Positions 29,778 through 40,709 are shown, counted from the first letter of the stretch. The stretch: DNA of 64,000 bases from Chlorobiaceae bacterium (GCA_013334925.1 JAAXWP010000001.1:62001-126000), one strand, 5' to 3'. Notes: generated from the sequence alone by a model not told the origin. Numbers and translations are program-made.

Positions 29778-30887
29778 TCAGTCAGGACGCATCTCCTGTG
29801 TTCCTTTGTCCTGGTGGATCACTACGGAGATCTCACGGTGCGACTGCGGAGGTTCCGATATCTGCAGGTTCTGTTCCCCCGGATCGAGGTGATCGAAAAT
29901 GCTGATGCTCTCACTTCCTGCGCCGGTATGGTTCCATCGTAAGCTGCGTCTGATGAGGACGATGCTGCCAAGCATGGCAAAGATTGCCACTGTTGCGACG
30001 AGAATTGCCGTTGTGGAGATGACCTGTGGCTGTCGATCTGAATGGGGGGAGATGAGCCTCGCAGGAACAGGGTATTCCCGGACAGCGGAGGGCGTTTCGG
30101 CAATGGCTGGCGGGGTGATCTCTGGTGGTTCCTGTTGCGGAGGTGCGGGCGGTTGCTGTGGAGGCGTTTCAGACGTACGCTCTCGAACGCGAAGTGTCAG
30201 CCGGATCAACGTACCTTTCCTTACACCGGTATCGGGCTGTGGATCCTGATCCTGGACGATGGCGCCGACTGGCGCTTCGTCGTCGCCAGCAGGAAGAGCG
30301 GTGAGCCCGGTGTGCTCGATGATATTTCTGGCATCAGGAAGCGCCAGGCCGATGACTCGTGGCACTTTCAAAATGACCGGAGTGGTTACTTCGAGGCGGA
30401 CGGCGCTTCCCTGGGGGAGATAGGTGCGCGGTAAGGGTGATTGCGAAATGACGATGTCCTCGGGTTCTCCCGGAGGTCCCTCGATAACGGGCTCGGCCGA
30501 AAGGCCTTTTTCTTCGAGAGTCTGGCGGGCCTGCTCGATCGGCTTGGTTCGAACATCCGGCACTTCGACACGGATGCGGTTCTGAACGGAATCTTTTCCA
30601 TCCGGTCTGACCACATGCGGCAGGAGTTCTCTGATGACAGGTAATATGACCTTCAGTCCATTATCGGTCTCATCAGCGCCGCTTATATCGTCACGCTGAT
30701 TTGACGGGCGATTATTTCCAGGCAGGGATGCCTGCGTCTGAGGGAATATGATGTACGTTTTCGAAGTGTCCAGTCTGCCGGCCGGCCCTGCTGGTGCGCT
30801 GTGACCGGTCGCCGCCTCCGCAGCAAGGAGCAGGGCCGGAGCGGTGAGCGCATGCAGAATGCAGCCGAGAATCGATCGTCTTGTCAT
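29778..30887 (-). CDS. secreted PASTA-domain membrane protein without kinase
   Basis: The 369 residues begin with a signal peptide (MTRRSILGCILHALTAPALLLA). Two PASTA repeats follow, about 107-170 (VEVPDVRTKPIEQARQTLEEKGL...) and 171-235 (VPRVIGLALPDARNIIEHTGLTAL...). A proline-rich linker and a single C-terminal span (about 290-312, ISTTAILVATVAIFAMLGSIVLI) come next, with a short cytosolic tail. PASTA domains bind peptidoglycan and usually sit on the outside of Ser/Thr kinases or penicillin-binding proteins; here no kinase or transpeptidase is attached. It is divergent from the str operon. Confidence 0.85.
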   Translation of the reverse strand: MTRRSILGCILHALTAPALLLAAEAATGHSAPAGPAGRLDTSKTYIIFPQTQASLPGNNRPSNQRDDISGADETDNGLKVILPVIRELLPHVVRPDGKDSVQNRIRVEVPDVRTKPIEQARQTLEEKGLSAEPVIEGPPGEPEDIVISQSPLPRTYLPQGSAVRLEVTTPVILKVPRVIGLALPDARNIIEHTGLTALPAGDDEAPVGAIVQDQDPQPDTGVRKGTLIRLTLRVRERTSETPPQQPPAPPQQEPPEITPPAIAETPSAVREYPVPARLISPHSDRQPQVISTTAILVATVAIFAMLGSIVLIRRSLRWNHTGAGSESISIFDHLDPGEQNLQISEPPQSHREISVVIHQDKGTQEMRPD

Positions 30888-31342
30888 GACTTGCAGGGTT
30901 CATCCGGTGAACATGGCCTGATGCCGGTGTGAACGCCTGGGCCGTACCGGAGATGGGCGCGGACGTACACGGAACATCGCACTGCAACTACGGTATGTGG
31001 GGGATAAAAACAAATACTGGTGACGCATATCAGTATACGGCTTTTTTCTGAGTTGTGAATCGACGGGTGGTGATGGCGTTGACGAGAGCTTGCGGTTGCT
31101 GCTGGCGGGAGGGCGTGAATATTCGTACAGAAGTGTGATGGTTTGCGGGAGGTCTACGGTGAAATGCCGGAATGTTGGTGGAATGTGGTGTAAAAAGAGT
31201 TCAAAAACGTGCCGGGTACAAAAATTTGCGTCTAACATTTTTGTTTTTTTTGTAAAAACTTGTACTTTGGCTGTCCTTACGGATTTTCCTGAATGATTTT
31301 TCATCAGAAGTTTCAAACGAAAACAGAAAGAGAGTATATCGT
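30888..31342. other. upstream region of the str operon and PASTA gene
   Basis: A divergent spacer of about 450 bases between the PASTA gene and rpsL. The half near rpsL is AT-rich (about 31190-31265) and probably contains the ribosomal promoter. Small frames here show no gene-like features. Confidence 0.5.
31241..31270 (+). promoter_or_regulatory. possible promoter of the str operon
   Basis: A ttg at 31241 in a T-rich stretch and tactttg at 31263-31269 resemble the Bacteroidetes/Chlorobi-type promoter (TTG, then TAnnTTTG about 20 bases on), with one base missing in the second box. It is about 75 bases upstream of rpsL. This is inference from resemblance only. Confidence 0.3.
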
Positions 31343-31741
31343 ATGCCGACGATTCAGCAGCTTATCAGGCACGGAAGAAGTGTGAAGGCGTCAAAGACCG
31401 CTTCCCCGGCACTGGAAAAATGTCCCCAGAAGCGTGGTGTCTGCACCCGTGTCTACACGACCACCCCGAAGAAGCCGAACTCCGCGCTTCGTAAGGTTGC
31501 CCGTGTGAGGCTGTCGAACAAGATCGAGGTGACTGCATATATCCCTGGTGAAGGCCACAACCTCCAGGAGCACTCCATCGTGCTTATCCGTGGTGGCAGG
31601 GTGAAGGATCTTCCTGGTGTGCGCTACCACATCGTTCGTGGTTCTCTTGATACCTCCGGTGTGGCCGATCGTAAGCAGAGCCGTTCGAAGTACGGCGCAA
31701 AAGTGCCGAAGGCCGGTGCCGCTCCAGCAAAGAAAAAGTAA
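31343..31741 (+). CDS. rpsL: 30S ribosomal protein S12
   Basis: S12 sits at the decoding centre and helps keep translation accurate. The [11 protein letters not shown] and [10 protein letters not shown] motifs, which contact the decoding site and hold the classical streptomycin-resistance positions, look wild type. At 132 residues it is slightly long; the extra residues are the Lys/Ala tail [13 protein letters not shown]. It is the first gene of the str block (rpsL-rpsG-fusA-tuf). Confidence 0.96.
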   Translation: MPTIQQLIRHGRSVKASKTASPALEKCPQKRGVCTRVYTTTPKKPNSALRKVARVRLSNKIEVTAYIPGEGHNLQEHSIVLIRGGRVKDLPGVRYHIVRGSLDTSGVADRKQSRSKYGAKVPKAGAAPAKKK

Positions 31742-31765
31742 ACTGAATTTTTAACTCGGATAATA

Positions 31766-32236
31766 ATGGGAAAGAAGGGTTCCGGATACGGTGGGCGCGA
31801 TGTTGATTTCCGTTACAAGGATGAGACGGTCGCCCGTCTGATCAACGCGATCATGCTCGATGGTAAGAAGGCTGTTGCGGCCAAGGTCGTTTATGACGCT
31901 TTCGATATTATTTCCAACAAGGTTGAGGGTGGTGACGCTCTTGAGGTGTTCCGCAAGGCTATGGGCAATGTCGCTCCGGTCGTCGAGGTTCGCAGCAAGA
32001 GGGTTGGTGGTGCTACCTACCAGATCCCGATGGAGGTTCCTGCTTCCAGGAGGACCGCTCTCGCGTTCCGCTGGATCAAGCAGTACTCTAACAAGCGCGG
32101 CGGTCGTTCGATGGCTGAGAAACTTGCAGCCGAGCTGCTGGATGCAGCTTCCGAGCAGGGCGCTTCGGTCAAGAAGCGTGATGAAGTGCATCGCATGGCA
32201 GAGGCCAACAAGGCATTCGCCCATTTCAGGTTCTGA
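31766..32236 (+). CDS. rpsG: 30S ribosomal protein S7
   Basis: S7 is a primary assembly protein of the 30S head and in some bacteria represses its own operon. The 156 residues match the family, with MGKKGSGYGGRDVDFRYKDETVARLINAIMLDGKK, the VEVRSKRVGGATYQIPMEV core and RGGRSMAEKLAAELLDAA. It lies 24 bases after rpsL and 31 bases before fusA. Confidence 0.97.
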   Translation: MGKKGSGYGGRDVDFRYKDETVARLINAIMLDGKKAVAAKVVYDAFDIISNKVEGGDALEVFRKAMGNVAPVVEVRSKRVGGATYQIPMEVPASRRTALAFRWIKQYSNKRGGRSMAEKLAAELLDAASEQGASVKKRDEVHRMAEANKAFAHFRF

Positions 32237-32267
32237 GTCAGTACGAATTATTTAAATTTGATCGATC

Positions 32268-34382
32268 ATGACACGGCAGGTTGCGTTAGATAAAGTCAGG
32301 AATATCGGGATTATGGCCCACATCGATGCGGGCAAGACCACGACCACGGAGAGGATTCTCTATTATACTGGTCGTCTGCACAAGATGGGCGAAGTTCATG
32401 AAGGCGGTGCCACCATGGACTGGATGGAGCAGGAGAAGGAGCGCGGTATCACCATTACCTCCGCTGCGACGACCTGTTTCTGGACCCCGAAATATGGCAA
32501 CTTCACCGGTGTCAATCACAGGATCAATATTATCGATACTCCCGGTCACGTCGACTTCACGGTCGAGGTGGAGCGCTCCCTCAGGGTGCTTGACGGCGCG
32601 GTTGCGCTGTTCTGCGCTGTGGGCGGTGTCGAACCCCAGTCCGAAACCGTATGGCGTCAGGCCAACAAGTACGGTGTGCCGAGGATCGCATATGTCAACA
32701 AGATGGACCGCGTGGGCGCAGACTTCTTCGATACCGTCAAGGCTATCAGGGAGCGTCTTGGTGCCAACCCGGTACCGATCCAGATTCCGATCGGCCAGGG
32801 CGAGATCTTCGCCGGCTTCGTGGATCTGATCAGGATGAAAGGTATCATCTACGATAAGGAAGACGGCAGCACCTACACCGAGGTGGAAATTCCGCACGAT
32901 CTCGAGAATGAGGCCCGCACCTGGCGCATCAACATGCTCGAGGCGGTTTCCGAGGTCGACGACACCCTGCTCGAGAAGTATCTCAACGGTGAGGATATCA
33001 CCGAGTCTGAGGTTCGCAGCGTGCTGCGCCAGGCAACCCTGAGCGTCTCGATCATTCCGGTGCTCTGCGGTTCCTCTTTCAAGAATAAGGGTGTTCAGTT
33101 CATGCTGGATTCCGTTATCGATTATCTCGCTTCGCCGGTCGATGTGGGTTCGGTCGAGGGTCACCACCCGAGGACCGAAGAGTCGGTCGTTCGCCAGCCG
33201 AAGGATGAAGAGCCGTTTGCAGGCCTCGCCTTCAAGATTGCGACCGATCCCTTTGTCGGCAAGCTGACGTTCTTCAGGGTTTACTCCGGCGTGCTCAATG
33301 CCGGCAGCTATGTTCTCAATTCTGTTACTGGCAAGAAGGAGCGCGTCGGCCGTGTGCTGCAGATGCACTCCAACAAGCGCGAAGAGCGCGACTGCGTGTA
33401 TGCTGGCGATATCGCCGCAGCCGTGGGTCTCAAGGATGTGAGAACCGGCGACACGCTGTGCGATGAAAACAATCCGATCGTGCTCGAGAAGATGGTATTC
33501 CCCGAGCCGGTTATCGAAATTGCGGTCGAACCGAAGACCAAGGCTGACTCTGACAAGCTGGGCATGTCACTTGCCAAGCTCGCCGAGGAAGATCCGACCT
33601 TCCGTGTGAAGACCGACGAGGAAACGGGCCAGACACTGATCGCCGGTATGGGCGAGCTTCACCTCGAAATCCTTGTCGACCGCCTGAAGCGCGAGTTCAA
33701 GGTCGAGGCCAACGTAGGTCAGCCGCAGGTTGCCTATCGTGAAACCATTCGCGGTTCCGTTGAATTTGAGGGCAAGTTTGTCCGTCAGTCTGGCGGTAAA
33801 GGCCAGTTCGGTCTTGTCGTTCTCAAGGTCGAGCCGCTCGAAGAGGGCAAGGGCTACGAATTCGTCGACGGCATCAAGGGTGGCGTTATCCCGAAAGAGT
33901 ATATTCCGGCAGTCAATGCTGGTGTCCAGGGCGCCATGAAGGATGGTGTCGTGGCTGGCTTCCCGATGCAGGATATCAAGGTTACCCTTATCGACGGTAA
34001 GTACCACGAGGTCGACTCTTCTGAAATGGCATTCAAGATCGCCGGTTCCATCGGTTTCAAGGGTGCTGCCAAGAAGGCGAACCCGGTGCTGCTCGAACCG
34101 ATCATGAAGGTAGAGGTCATCACCCCCGAGGAGTATCTCGGTGACGTCATGGGTGATCTTTCCGGTCGCAGGGGACATATCGAGGGTATGGGCCAGCGCG
34201 CAGGCGCTCAGTTCGTCAACGCGAAAGTGCCGCTCTCCGAGATGTTTGGTTATTCGACCGATCTCCGCTCGATGACCCAGGGTCGTGCGAACTACTCGAT
34301 GGAGTTCGAGAGCTACCGCGAGGTGCCGCGCAATATTGCCGAGGCACTGCAGGAGAAGAGAGTTGGCAAGGATTCTGAATAA
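32268..34382 (+). CDS. fusA: elongation factor G
   Basis: EF-G drives translocation of tRNA and mRNA on the ribosome using GTP. The 704 residues hold the G1 motif AHIDAGKTT, the G2 region [12 protein letters not shown]3 DTPGHVDF, G4 NKMD, then domains II-V. No strong ribosome binding site precedes the start. The long minus-strand frame across its first half (32286-33368) is an antisense shadow. Confidence 0.97.
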   Translation: MTRQVALDKVRNIGIMAHIDAGKTTTTERILYYTGRLHKMGEVHEGGATMDWMEQEKERGITITSAATTCFWTPKYGNFTGVNHRINIIDTPGHVDFTVEVERSLRVLDGAVALFCAVGGVEPQSETVWRQANKYGVPRIAYVNKMDRVGADFFDTVKAIRERLGANPVPIQIPIGQGEIFAGFVDLIRMKGIIYDKEDGSTYTEVEIPHDLENEARTWRINMLEAVSEVDDTLLEKYLNGEDITESEVRSVLRQATLSVSIIPVLCGSSFKNKGVQFMLDSVIDYLASPVDVGSVEGHHPRTEESVVRQPKDEEPFAGLAFKIATDPFVGKLTFFRVYSGVLNAGSYVLNSVTGKKERVGRVLQMHSNKREERDCVYAGDIAAAVGLKDVRTGDTLCDENNPIVLEKMVFPEPVIEIAVEPKTKADSDKLGMSLAKLAEEDPTFRVKTDEETGQTLIAGMGELHLEILVDRLKREFKVEANVGQPQVAYRETIRGSVEFEGKFVRQSGGKGQFGLVVLKVEPLEEGKGYEFVDGIKGGVIPKEYIPAVNAGVQGAMKDGVVAGFPMQDIKVTLIDGKYHEVDSSEMAFKIAGSIGFKGAAKKANPVLLEPIMKVEVITPEEYLGDVMGDLSGRRGHIEGMGQRAGAQFVNAKVPLSEMFGYSTDLRSMTQGRANYSMEFESYREVPRNIAEALQEKRVGKDSE

Positions 34383-34433
34383 AAGTTTTTCGTCACCGCA
34401 TCACTAAACAGATAACAGACAGGGAGAATAGCT

Positions 34434-35615
34434 ATGGCTAAAGAGTCATACAAGAGGGACAAACCCCACGTAAATATTGGTACAATCGGTCACGTTGACC
34501 ACGGCAAAACCACCCTGACCGCTGCAATCACCAGCGTTCTGGCAAAGCAGGGTATGGCTGCTTTCCGTGAATTCGGCGATATCGACAAGGCTCCTGAAGA
34601 GAGAGAGCGCGGTATTACCATCTCCACCGCACACGTCGAGTACCAGACGAAAGCGCGTCACTATGCGCACATCGACTGCCCCGGCCACGCTGACTACATC
34701 AAGAACATGATCACCGGTGCTGCCCAGATGGACGGCGCTATCCTCGTCGTTGCCGGTACCGACGGCCCGATGCCTCAGACCCGTGAGCACATCCTGCTTG
34801 CCCGTCAGGTTAACGTTCCTGCTCTGGTTGTTTTCCTGAACAAGGTTGACATCGCCGATCCGGAACTCCTCGAGCTGGTCGAAATGGAACTCCGCGAGCT
34901 CCTCACCGAGTACGGTTTCCCTGGCGACGATATTCCGATCATCAAAGGTTCCGCTCTGAAGGCCCTCGATGGCGACGCTGAAGGCGAAAAAGCCATCATG
35001 GAGCTCATGGATGCCGTTGACAGCTACATCCCGCAGCCGGTCCGCGACGTCGACAAACCGTTCCTGATGCCGGTCGAAGACGTGTTCTCGATCTCCGGTC
35101 GTGGTACCGTCGGTACCGGTCGTATCGAAAGAGGCCACATCAAGGTCGGTGAGGAAGTCGAAATCGTCGGTATCAAGCCGACCCGCAAGTCGGTCGTTAC
35201 CGGTATCGAAATGTTCCAGAAGATCCTCGACGAAGGTCAGGCAGGTGACAACGCCGGTCTGCTCCTCCGCGGTGTGGACAAGACCGAGCTCGAGCGCGGT
35301 ATGGTTATCTCCAAGCCGGGTTCGATCACCCCGCACACCAAGTTCAAGGCTGAGGTCTACATCCTGAAGAAGGAAGAAGGTGGCCGCCACACTCCGTTCT
35401 TCAACGGCTATCGTCCGCAGTTCTACTTCAGGACCACCGACGTTACCGGTTCGGTGACCCTTCCTGAAGGTGTCGAGATGGTCATGCCTGGTGACAACCT
35501 CTCGGTCGATGTCGAGCTGATCGCTCCTATCGCCATGGAGGAGAGCCTCAGGTTCGCTATCCGTGAAGGTGGCCGTACCGTCGGCGCAGGTTCCGTAACC
35601 AAGATCGTCGAATAA
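34434..35615 (+). CDS. tuf: elongation factor Tu
   Basis: EF-Tu brings aminoacyl-tRNA to the ribosome. The 393 residues contain GHVDHGKTT (G1), RGITIST (G2), DCPGHADY (G3), NKVD (G4) and the C-terminal barrels. GGGAG lies 8 bases before the ATG. Only one tuf copy is visible. A hairpin terminator follows directly, so the str block may end here. The 399-codon minus-strand frame over it is an antisense shadow caused by strong codon bias. Confidence 0.98.
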   Translation: MAKESYKRDKPHVNIGTIGHVDHGKTTLTAAITSVLAKQGMAAFREFGDIDKAPEERERGITISTAHVEYQTKARHYAHIDCPGHADYIKNMITGAAQMDGAILVVAGTDGPMPQTREHILLARQVNVPALVVFLNKVDIADPELLELVEMELRELLTEYGFPGDDIPIIKGSALKALDGDAEGEKAIMELMDAVDSYIPQPVRDVDKPFLMPVEDVFSISGRGTVGTGRIERGHIKVGEEVEIVGIKPTRKSVVTGIEMFQKILDEGQAGDNAGLLLRGVDKTELERGMVISKPGSITPHTKFKAEVYILKKEEGGRHTPFFNGYRPQFYFRTTDVTGSVTLPEGVEMVMPGDNLSVDVELIAPIAMEESLRFAIREGGRTVGAGSVTKIVE

Positions 35616-35633
35616 TCGGTAGATTGTCATCCC

Positions 35634-35663
35634 GGGGCGAGGCAACGCTCTCGCCCCTTTTTT
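35634..35663 (+). terminator. rho-independent terminator after tuf
   Basis: An 8-bp stem ggggcgag (35634-35641) / ctcgcccc (35650-35657) with an 8-base loop is followed at once by six T. It lies between tuf and rpsJ and would separate the str transcript from the S10 block, or act as an attenuator between them. Confidence 0.85.
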
Positions 35664-35692
35664 ATTGAAACCATCGAAACAGGGATAGACCA

Positions 35693-36004
35693 GTGGCTGT
35701 TCAGCAAAAGATCAGGATTAAGCTCAAGTCCTACGACCATAGCCTCGTTGATAAATGGGCTCTGAAGATTATTGATGTGGTCAAGCAGACGGATGCCATC
35801 ATTTTTGGCCCCATTCCGCTGCCCACCAAAACGCATGTGTACACGGTCAACCGCTCTCCTCATGTCGACAAGAAATCGCGTGAGCAGTTTGCATTTTCAT
35901 CGCACAAACGGTTGATCGAAATCATCAACCCGACGGCCAGGACCATTGATATGCTGATGAAGCTTGAGCTTCCAAGTGGCGTTGATGTAGAAATTAAGTC
36001 TTAA
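35693..36004 (+). CDS. rpsJ: 30S ribosomal protein S10
   Basis: S10 (NusE) is a 30S head protein that also joins NusB in transcription antitermination. The start is GTG at 35693, with AGGGA upstream, giving 103 residues: [22 protein letters not shown] and [29 protein letters not shown] are family marks. It is the first gene after the tuf terminator, 29 bases beyond the T run, leaving room for little more than a short leader. Confidence 0.96.
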   Translation: MAVQQKIRIKLKSYDHSLVDKWALKIIDVVKQTDAIIFGPIPLPTKTHVYTVNRSPHVDKKSREQFAFSSHKRLIEIINPTARTIDMLMKLELPSGVDVEIKS

Positions 36005-36028
36005 AGTAAATAGAAAAGCTAATCGGAT

Positions 36029-36658
36029 ATGGGTGCGATTCTCGGGAAAAAAATCGGCATGACCCGTTTATACAATGATAAACGCGAAGCCGTCCCTTGT
36101 ACAGTGATTCAGGCCGGGCCCTGCTTTATTGCTCAGGTCAAGAACACGGAGAAAGACGGCTACGATGCTTACCAGCTCGGATTTGGCGAGCGTGACGAAA
36201 AGAAGGTCACCAAGCCAGTCGCCGGACATTATAAGAAAGCCGGTGTGAATCCGGGTTACATGCTGTCGGAAGTCAGCAAGGATCTTCTCGAAGGCGAATT
36301 TGTTGCCGGTAATCCCGTCAGCGTCAGCGTCTTCAAGGAAGGCGAGAAGATCAATGTACTCGGTGTCACTAAAGGTAAAGGTTTTGCCGGCGTCGTGAAG
36401 CGTCACAACTTCGGCGGCGGTTCCAGAACGCACGGTCAGTCCGACAGGCTTCGCGCTCCAGGTTCGGTAGGCGGCTCGTCCGATCCTTCCAGGACCTTCA
36501 AGGGCACCAGGATGGCTGGTCGTATGGGCGGTGCAAATGTGACGATCAGGAATCTCGAGATCGTCAGGATCATGCCGGAATCGAATCTCATTGTCGTGAA
36601 GGGTGCTGTGCCGGGTCCGAAAAATTCCTATGTAAAGATTGTTTCAACAACAAAGTAA
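36029..36658 (+). CDS. rplC: 50S ribosomal protein L3
   Basis: L3 is an early-assembling 23S rRNA binder near the peptidyl transferase centre. The 209 residues start [15 protein letters not shown] and contain [19 protein letters not shown] and [19 protein letters not shown], with the long loop that reaches the active centre. S10-block order is rpsJ-rplC-rplD-rplW-rplB-rpsS-rplV-rpsC-rplP-rpmC-rpsQ. Confidence 0.97.
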   Translation: MGAILGKKIGMTRLYNDKREAVPCTVIQAGPCFIAQVKNTEKDGYDAYQLGFGERDEKKVTKPVAGHYKKAGVNPGYMLSEVSKDLLEGEFVAGNPVSVSVFKEGEKINVLGVTKGKGFAGVVKRHNFGGGSRTHGQSDRLRAPGSVGGSSDPSRTFKGTRMAGRMGGANVTIRNLEIVRIMPESNLIVVKGAVPGPKNSYVKIVSTTK

Positions 36659-36677
36659 ACGCTGGGTGCACGGAACT

Positions 36678-37304
36678 ATGGAATTAAAAGTACTCAATAT
36701 ACAGGGTGTGGAAACCGGTGAAGTGGTGACGCTGAACGATGAGATTTTCGGTATAGAGGTTTCCGAGCACGCGATGTACCTCGACGTCAAGGCTATCCTC
36801 GCCAATCGCAGGCAGGGAACCCATAAAGCAAAAACCCGCGCGGAAGTCCGTGGCGGTGGCAGAAAACCATACCGTCAGAAAGGTACCGGCAATGCACGCC
36901 AGGGTTCAACCCGCGCAGGCATCATGGTCGGTGGCGGCACTATTTTTGGACCAGTGCCCCGTTCATACGAGCAGAAGGTCAATAAGAAAGTCAAGCTCCT
37001 TGCACGCCGTTCGGCTCTCAGCGCAAAGGCAGCTTCCGGACAGATCGTTGTCGTCGAGGATTTCACGCTCGGTGGCATCAAGACCAAGCCGGTGGCAGAC
37101 ATGCTGAAGAACCTCGGTCTCGCAAGCAAGAAAACCCTGATGCTGACTCCCGCATATGACAATGTGGTCAGCACTTCGGGCAGGAACATCGAGAAGCTGA
37201 ACGTCATGGTCGCCGAGAATGCTTCGACCTATGACATTCTCAACAGCCAGGCCGTGCTTTTCCAGAAAGGCGCCCTGCAGAAAATAGAAGAAACATTAGG
37301 GTAA
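36678..37304 (+). CDS. rplD: 50S ribosomal protein L4
   Basis: L4 lines the exit tunnel and in E. coli represses the S10 operon. I start it at ATG 36678 (MELKVLNIQG), 208 residues; an upstream in-frame start would overlap rplC and extend past the family start. RGGGRKPYRQKGTGNARQGSTR (the tunnel-lining loop) and GPVPRSYEQKVNKKVKLLARRSALS are conserved. Confidence 0.95.
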   Translation: MELKVLNIQGVETGEVVTLNDEIFGIEVSEHAMYLDVKAILANRRQGTHKAKTRAEVRGGGRKPYRQKGTGNARQGSTRAGIMVGGGTIFGPVPRSYEQKVNKKVKLLARRSALSAKAASGQIVVVEDFTLGGIKTKPVADMLKNLGLASKKTLMLTPAYDNVVSTSGRNIEKLNVMVAENASTYDILNSQAVLFQKGALQKIEETLG

Positions 37305-37337
37305 TTACCGTTTGCCAGTAAACAGGAGAAGATTGCA

Positions 37338-37655
37338 ATGAAAAACCCGTTGTTGCGCCCATGGCTGACTGAAAAGAGCACCAGACTTACTGAGCAGAAA
37401 GGCCAGTACGTGTTCCAGGTCAAGCCGGACGCAGATAAGATCGATATCAAGAAGGCTGTTGAGGAGAAGTTCGGTGTTGACGTCACTTCGGTGCGCACGG
37501 TCAACTGCCTCGGCAAGTCAAAAAGGCAGTACACCCGGAAGGGCCTCATCGCAGGCAAGAAGAGCGACTGGAAAAAAGCGATTGTGACTCTCGGTAACGG
37601 GCAGGTCATCGACTACTATGCCGGCGCTGGCGATAAGAGCGACAAAAAGGATTAA
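37338..37655 (+). CDS. rplW: 50S ribosomal protein L23
   Basis: L23 sits at the tunnel exit and docks trigger factor and SRP. The 105 residues have the opening [24 protein letters not shown] and the [23 protein letters not shown] core. AGGAGA lies 9 bases before the start. Confidence 0.95.
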   Translation: MKNPLLRPWLTEKSTRLTEQKGQYVFQVKPDADKIDIKKAVEEKFGVDVTSVRTVNCLGKSKRQYTRKGLIAGKKSDWKKAIVTLGNGQVIDYYAGAGDKSDKKD

Positions 37656-37678
37656 TAACAGGTTAGATAACAATTACG

Positions 37679-38518
37679 ATGGCAATCAGGAAAATGGACC
37701 CGGTAACCCCGGGCACGAGGTTCGCATCATATGCAGGTTTCGACGAGATCACCAAGAGCACTCCCGAAAAGAGCCTTCTTGTTCCGATCAAAAGAACTGG
37801 CGGACGTAACAGCAACGGCCGTGTGACCTCCCGCCACATGGGCGGCGGCCACAAGAGGTTCTACAGGATCATCGACTTCAAACGTAACAAGGATGGCGTG
37901 CCTGCAAAAGTCGCTTCGATCGAATATGATCCGAACCGTTCCGCAAGGATTGCACTTCTTAGTTATCTTGATGGAGAAAAACGTTATATTCTCGCTCCCA
38001 AAGGTCTGAAGGTCGGCGATCGCCTCGAAAGCGGCGAAAAAGTCGACATCAGGGTCGGCAATACCATGCCCCTGAAGAACATTCCGCTTGGCACCGATGT
38101 GCACAACATCGAGCTGAAAGCCGGAAAGGGTGGCCAGATGGCCCGTTCTGCAGGTGCATTCGCCGTACTCGCAGCACGTGAAGGAAACTATGCTACCCTG
38201 AAGATGCCCTCGGGCGAAATCAGGAAAGTTCGTGTCGAGTGCCGTGCCACCATCGGTGTCATCGGTAACTCCGAGCACGAGAATATCAGCCTTGGTAAGG
38301 CAGGACGCAGCCGCTGGCTCGGCATTCGTCCCCAGACCCGAGGCATGGCCATGAACCCGGTCGATCATCCGATGGGTGGTGGTGAAGGTAAGTCGAAATC
38401 CGGCGGCGGCAGAAGGCATCCGAAGTCGCCGTGGGGTCAGCTTGCAAAGGGTCTGAAGACCAGGAACAAGAAGAAAGCCTCGACGAAGCTGATCGTTCGC
38501 GGCAGGAACTCCAAGTAA
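37679..38518 (+). CDS. rplB: 50S ribosomal protein L2
   Basis: L2 is a central 23S rRNA protein needed for peptidyl transferase activity and subunit joining. The 279 residues end with the highly conserved [16 protein letters not shown] segment, which holds the essential histidine, and [41 protein letters not shown] opens the protein. Confidence 0.97.
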   Translation: MAIRKMDPVTPGTRFASYAGFDEITKSTPEKSLLVPIKRTGGRNSNGRVTSRHMGGGHKRFYRIIDFKRNKDGVPAKVASIEYDPNRSARIALLSYLDGEKRYILAPKGLKVGDRLESGEKVDIRVGNTMPLKNIPLGTDVHNIELKAGKGGQMARSAGAFAVLAAREGNYATLKMPSGEIRKVRVECRATIGVIGNSEHENISLGKAGRSRWLGIRPQTRGMAMNPVDHPMGGGEGKSKSGGGRRHPKSPWGQLAKGLKTRNKKKASTKLIVRGRNSK

Positions 38519-38551
38519 CATTGTGATATATAACAACAAGCAAAGAGTATT

Positions 38552-38848
38552 ATGCCAAGATCACTGAAAAAGGGCCCCTTCATCGAATACAAGCTGGAGA
38601 AGAGGATCCTTGATATGAACAGCAAAGGCGAGAAGAAAGTGGTCAAGACCTGGTCGAGGAGCTCCATGATTTCTCCGGATTTCGTCGGTCACACGGTTGC
38701 AGTCCACAACGGAAAGACCCATGTTCCGGTCTACGTCAGCGAAAACATGGTTGGCCACAAGCTTGGTGAGTTCGCTCCCACGAGAACGTTCCGCGGCCAT
38801 GCGGGCGGCAAGGCAGAGAAGGGCGGTTCGGCACCCAGGAAAAAATAA
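38552..38848 (+). CDS. rpsS: 30S ribosomal protein S19
   Basis: S19 lies in the 30S head with S13, near the A-site tRNA. The 98 residues show [19 protein letters not shown], the [50 protein letters not shown] core and a short basic tail. Confidence 0.96.
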   Translation: MPRSLKKGPFIEYKLEKRILDMNSKGEKKVVKTWSRSSMISPDFVGHTVAVHNGKTHVPVYVSENMVGHKLGEFAPTRTFRGHAGGKAEKGGSAPRKK

Positions 38849-38878
38849 TCTGAATAACGCGGAAAGGTAAGAGATATC

Positions 38879-39238
38879 ATGCAAGCTAAAGCAATTTTAC
38901 GGCATACACCGACGTCGCCCCGGAAAATGCGGCTCGTTGCCGGCCTTGTTCGTGGCAAGCAGGTCGATCAGGCTAAGGCCATCCTGCTCAACTCCACAAA
39001 AAGCGCATCCCGCAACGTGATGGTTACGCTCAAATCGGCAGTCGCCAACTACGCACAGCTCAACCCCAATGAGAGGGTAAACGATAACGAGCTGGTCGTG
39101 AAGGCTGTATTTGTCGACGAGGGCCCTTCGCTCAAGAGACTTCTGCCTGCCCCGATGGGTCGTGCATACAGGATCCGCAAGCGGTCCAATCACCTGACCA
39201 TCATCGTGGACAAGGTGAAAAAACCGGTAACCAAATAA
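38879..39238 (+). CDS. rplV: 50S ribosomal protein L22
   Basis: L22 contributes the beta-hairpin of the exit tunnel where macrolides act. The 119 residues include [52 protein letters not shown], the conserved hairpin. AAAGGTAAGAG precedes the start. Confidence 0.95.
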   Translation: MQAKAILRHTPTSPRKMRLVAGLVRGKQVDQAKAILLNSTKSASRNVMVTLKSAVANYAQLNPNERVNDNELVVKAVFVDEGPSLKRLLPAPMGRAYRIRKRSNHLTIIVDKVKKPVTK

Positions 39239-39253
39239 AACAAGGAGATAACA

Positions 39254-40015
39254 TTGGGTCAGAAAGTAAATCCAACCGGATTCAGGCTGGGAATCATCAA
39301 GGACTGGACTTCCCGCTGGTACGATGACGGACCGGTTATCGCCGAAAAGATCAAGCAGGATCAGGTTATCAGGAACTATGTCCTGGCAAGGCTGAAGAAA
39401 GAGAAGGCCGGAATTTCCCGCATCGTCATCGAAAGAACGACGAAGCATATCAAGATCAATATCTACGCTGCCCGTCCTGGCGCTGTCGTAGGTCGCAAGG
39501 GTGAAGAGATCAACAATCTTTCACAGGAGCTCACCCGTATCTCTGGCAAGGATGTCAAGATCGACGTCGTCGAAGTGATCAAGCCGGAGATCGAGGCTCA
39601 GCTCATCGGTGACAATATCGCTTATCAGCTCGAGAACCGTGTTTCGTTCAGGCGTGCCATGAAACAGGCGATCCAGCAGGCCATGAGGGCTGGTGCAGAG
39701 GGCGTCAGAATCCGCTGCGCAGGTCGTCTCGGCGGTGCTGAAATCGCAAGGGCAGAGCAGTACAAAGAGGGCAAGATTCCGCTTCACACGCTCCGTGCTA
39801 ACGTCGATTACGCAAGCGTAACGGCACACACCATCGCTGGTGCCATCGGCATCAAGGTTTGGGTTTACAAGGGCGAAGTGCTCGTCCAGAGGCTCGATGC
39901 CATTGAAGAGGACGAAATGAAGAAGATGCAGGAGCGCCGTGGCGATGCAAGGTCCAGAGGACGTCGCGACGAACGTGGCGGAAAACGCCGTCGTCGTCCA
40001 GCCAAGAAGGCCTGA
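39254..40015 (+). CDS. rpsC: 30S ribosomal protein S3
   Basis: S3 surrounds the mRNA entry channel and has helicase-like activity. It starts at TTG 39254 with a strong aaggag 7 bases upstream; the encoded start (M)[17 protein letters not shown] is the family start. The 253 residues include the KH domain motif [21 protein letters not shown] and [21 protein letters not shown]. The C-terminus is unusually basic ([19 protein letters not shown]). Confidence 0.96.
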   Translation: MGQKVNPTGFRLGIIKDWTSRWYDDGPVIAEKIKQDQVIRNYVLARLKKEKAGISRIVIERTTKHIKINIYAARPGAVVGRKGEEINNLSQELTRISGKDVKIDVVEVIKPEIEAQLIGDNIAYQLENRVSFRRAMKQAIQQAMRAGAEGVRIRCAGRLGGAEIARAEQYKEGKIPLHTLRANVDYASVTAHTIAGAIGIKVWVYKGEVLVQRLDAIEEDEMKKMQERRGDARSRGRRDERGGKRRRRPAKKA

Positions 40016-40061
40016 TCGTCAAAGTACCATATAATCATCCGAAAAGAATGGAGTTGCCGGT

Positions 40062-40481
40062 ATGTTAATGCCAAAGAGGGTTCAATATAGAAAGACGCAG
40101 CGGGGACGCATGAAGGGGAACGCCGGTCGCGGTACCGACGTGACGTTCGGTTCCTTCGGACTGAAGGCGCTCGAGCCGGCCTGGATCACCAGCCGCCAGA
40201 TCGAAGCTGCCCGTATCGCGATGAACCGTTACATGAAGAGGGATGGAAAGATCTGGATCAGGATCTTCCCTGACAAGCCTGTCACCAAGAAGCCGGCTGA
40301 AACCCGAATGGGTTCTGGTAAAGGTTCGCCCGAGTTCTGGGTTGCCGTAGTCAAACCGGGTCGTATCATGTTCGAAGCCGATGGTGTGCCGCGCGAAGTT
40401 GCGGTTGAAGCCTTCAGGCTTGCGGCAAAGAAGCTGCCGATCAAAACAAAGTTCATCGTCAGGCCCGATTACGAAGGATAA
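40062..40481 (+). CDS. rplP: 50S ribosomal protein L16
   Basis: L16 organises the A-site of the large subunit. The 139 residues start [24 protein letters not shown] and contain [62 protein letters not shown] precedes the start by 8 bases. Confidence 0.96.
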   Translation: MLMPKRVQYRKTQRGRMKGNAGRGTDVTFGSFGLKALEPAWITSRQIEAARIAMNRYMKRDGKIWIRIFPDKPVTKKPAETRMGSGKGSPEFWVAVVKPGRIMFEADGVPREVAVEAFRLAAKKLPIKTKFIVRPDYEG

Positions 40482-40502
40482 CCGAGCAAAAGGAAGCGAA
40501 TC

Positions 40503-40709
40503 ATGAAAAAACACGAAATTGCGGCCATGAACAAGCAGGAGCTGCACGACAAGATCGAAGAGCTGCAGAACAGACTGGCCGACATCAACTTTTACAAGGC
40601 AATCGAACTGCCTCAGAATCCGATGGTTTTCCGTAACTCCAGGCGTGATATCGCCAGGATGAAGACCCAGCTCAAGCAGATGGAGCTTCAGGAAAACAGC
40701 AAAGCCTGA
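40503..40709 (+). CDS. rpmC: 50S ribosomal protein L29
   Basis: L29 is a small helical protein at the tunnel exit near L23. The 68 residues match: IAAMNKQELHDKIEELQNRLADINFYKAIELPQNPMVFRNSRRDIARMKTQLKQ. AAAGGAAG lies before the ATG. Confidence 0.93.
   Translation: MKKHEIAAMNKQELHDKIEELQNRLADINFYKAIELPQNPMVFRNSRRDIARMKTQLKQMELQENSKA

Noticed and set aside
32286-33368. 360-codon minus-strand frame over fusA
   Set aside because: Antisense to EF-G, whose motifs are unambiguous.
34446-35645. 399-codon minus-strand frame over tuf
   Set aside because: Antisense shadow produced by the strong codon bias of tuf.
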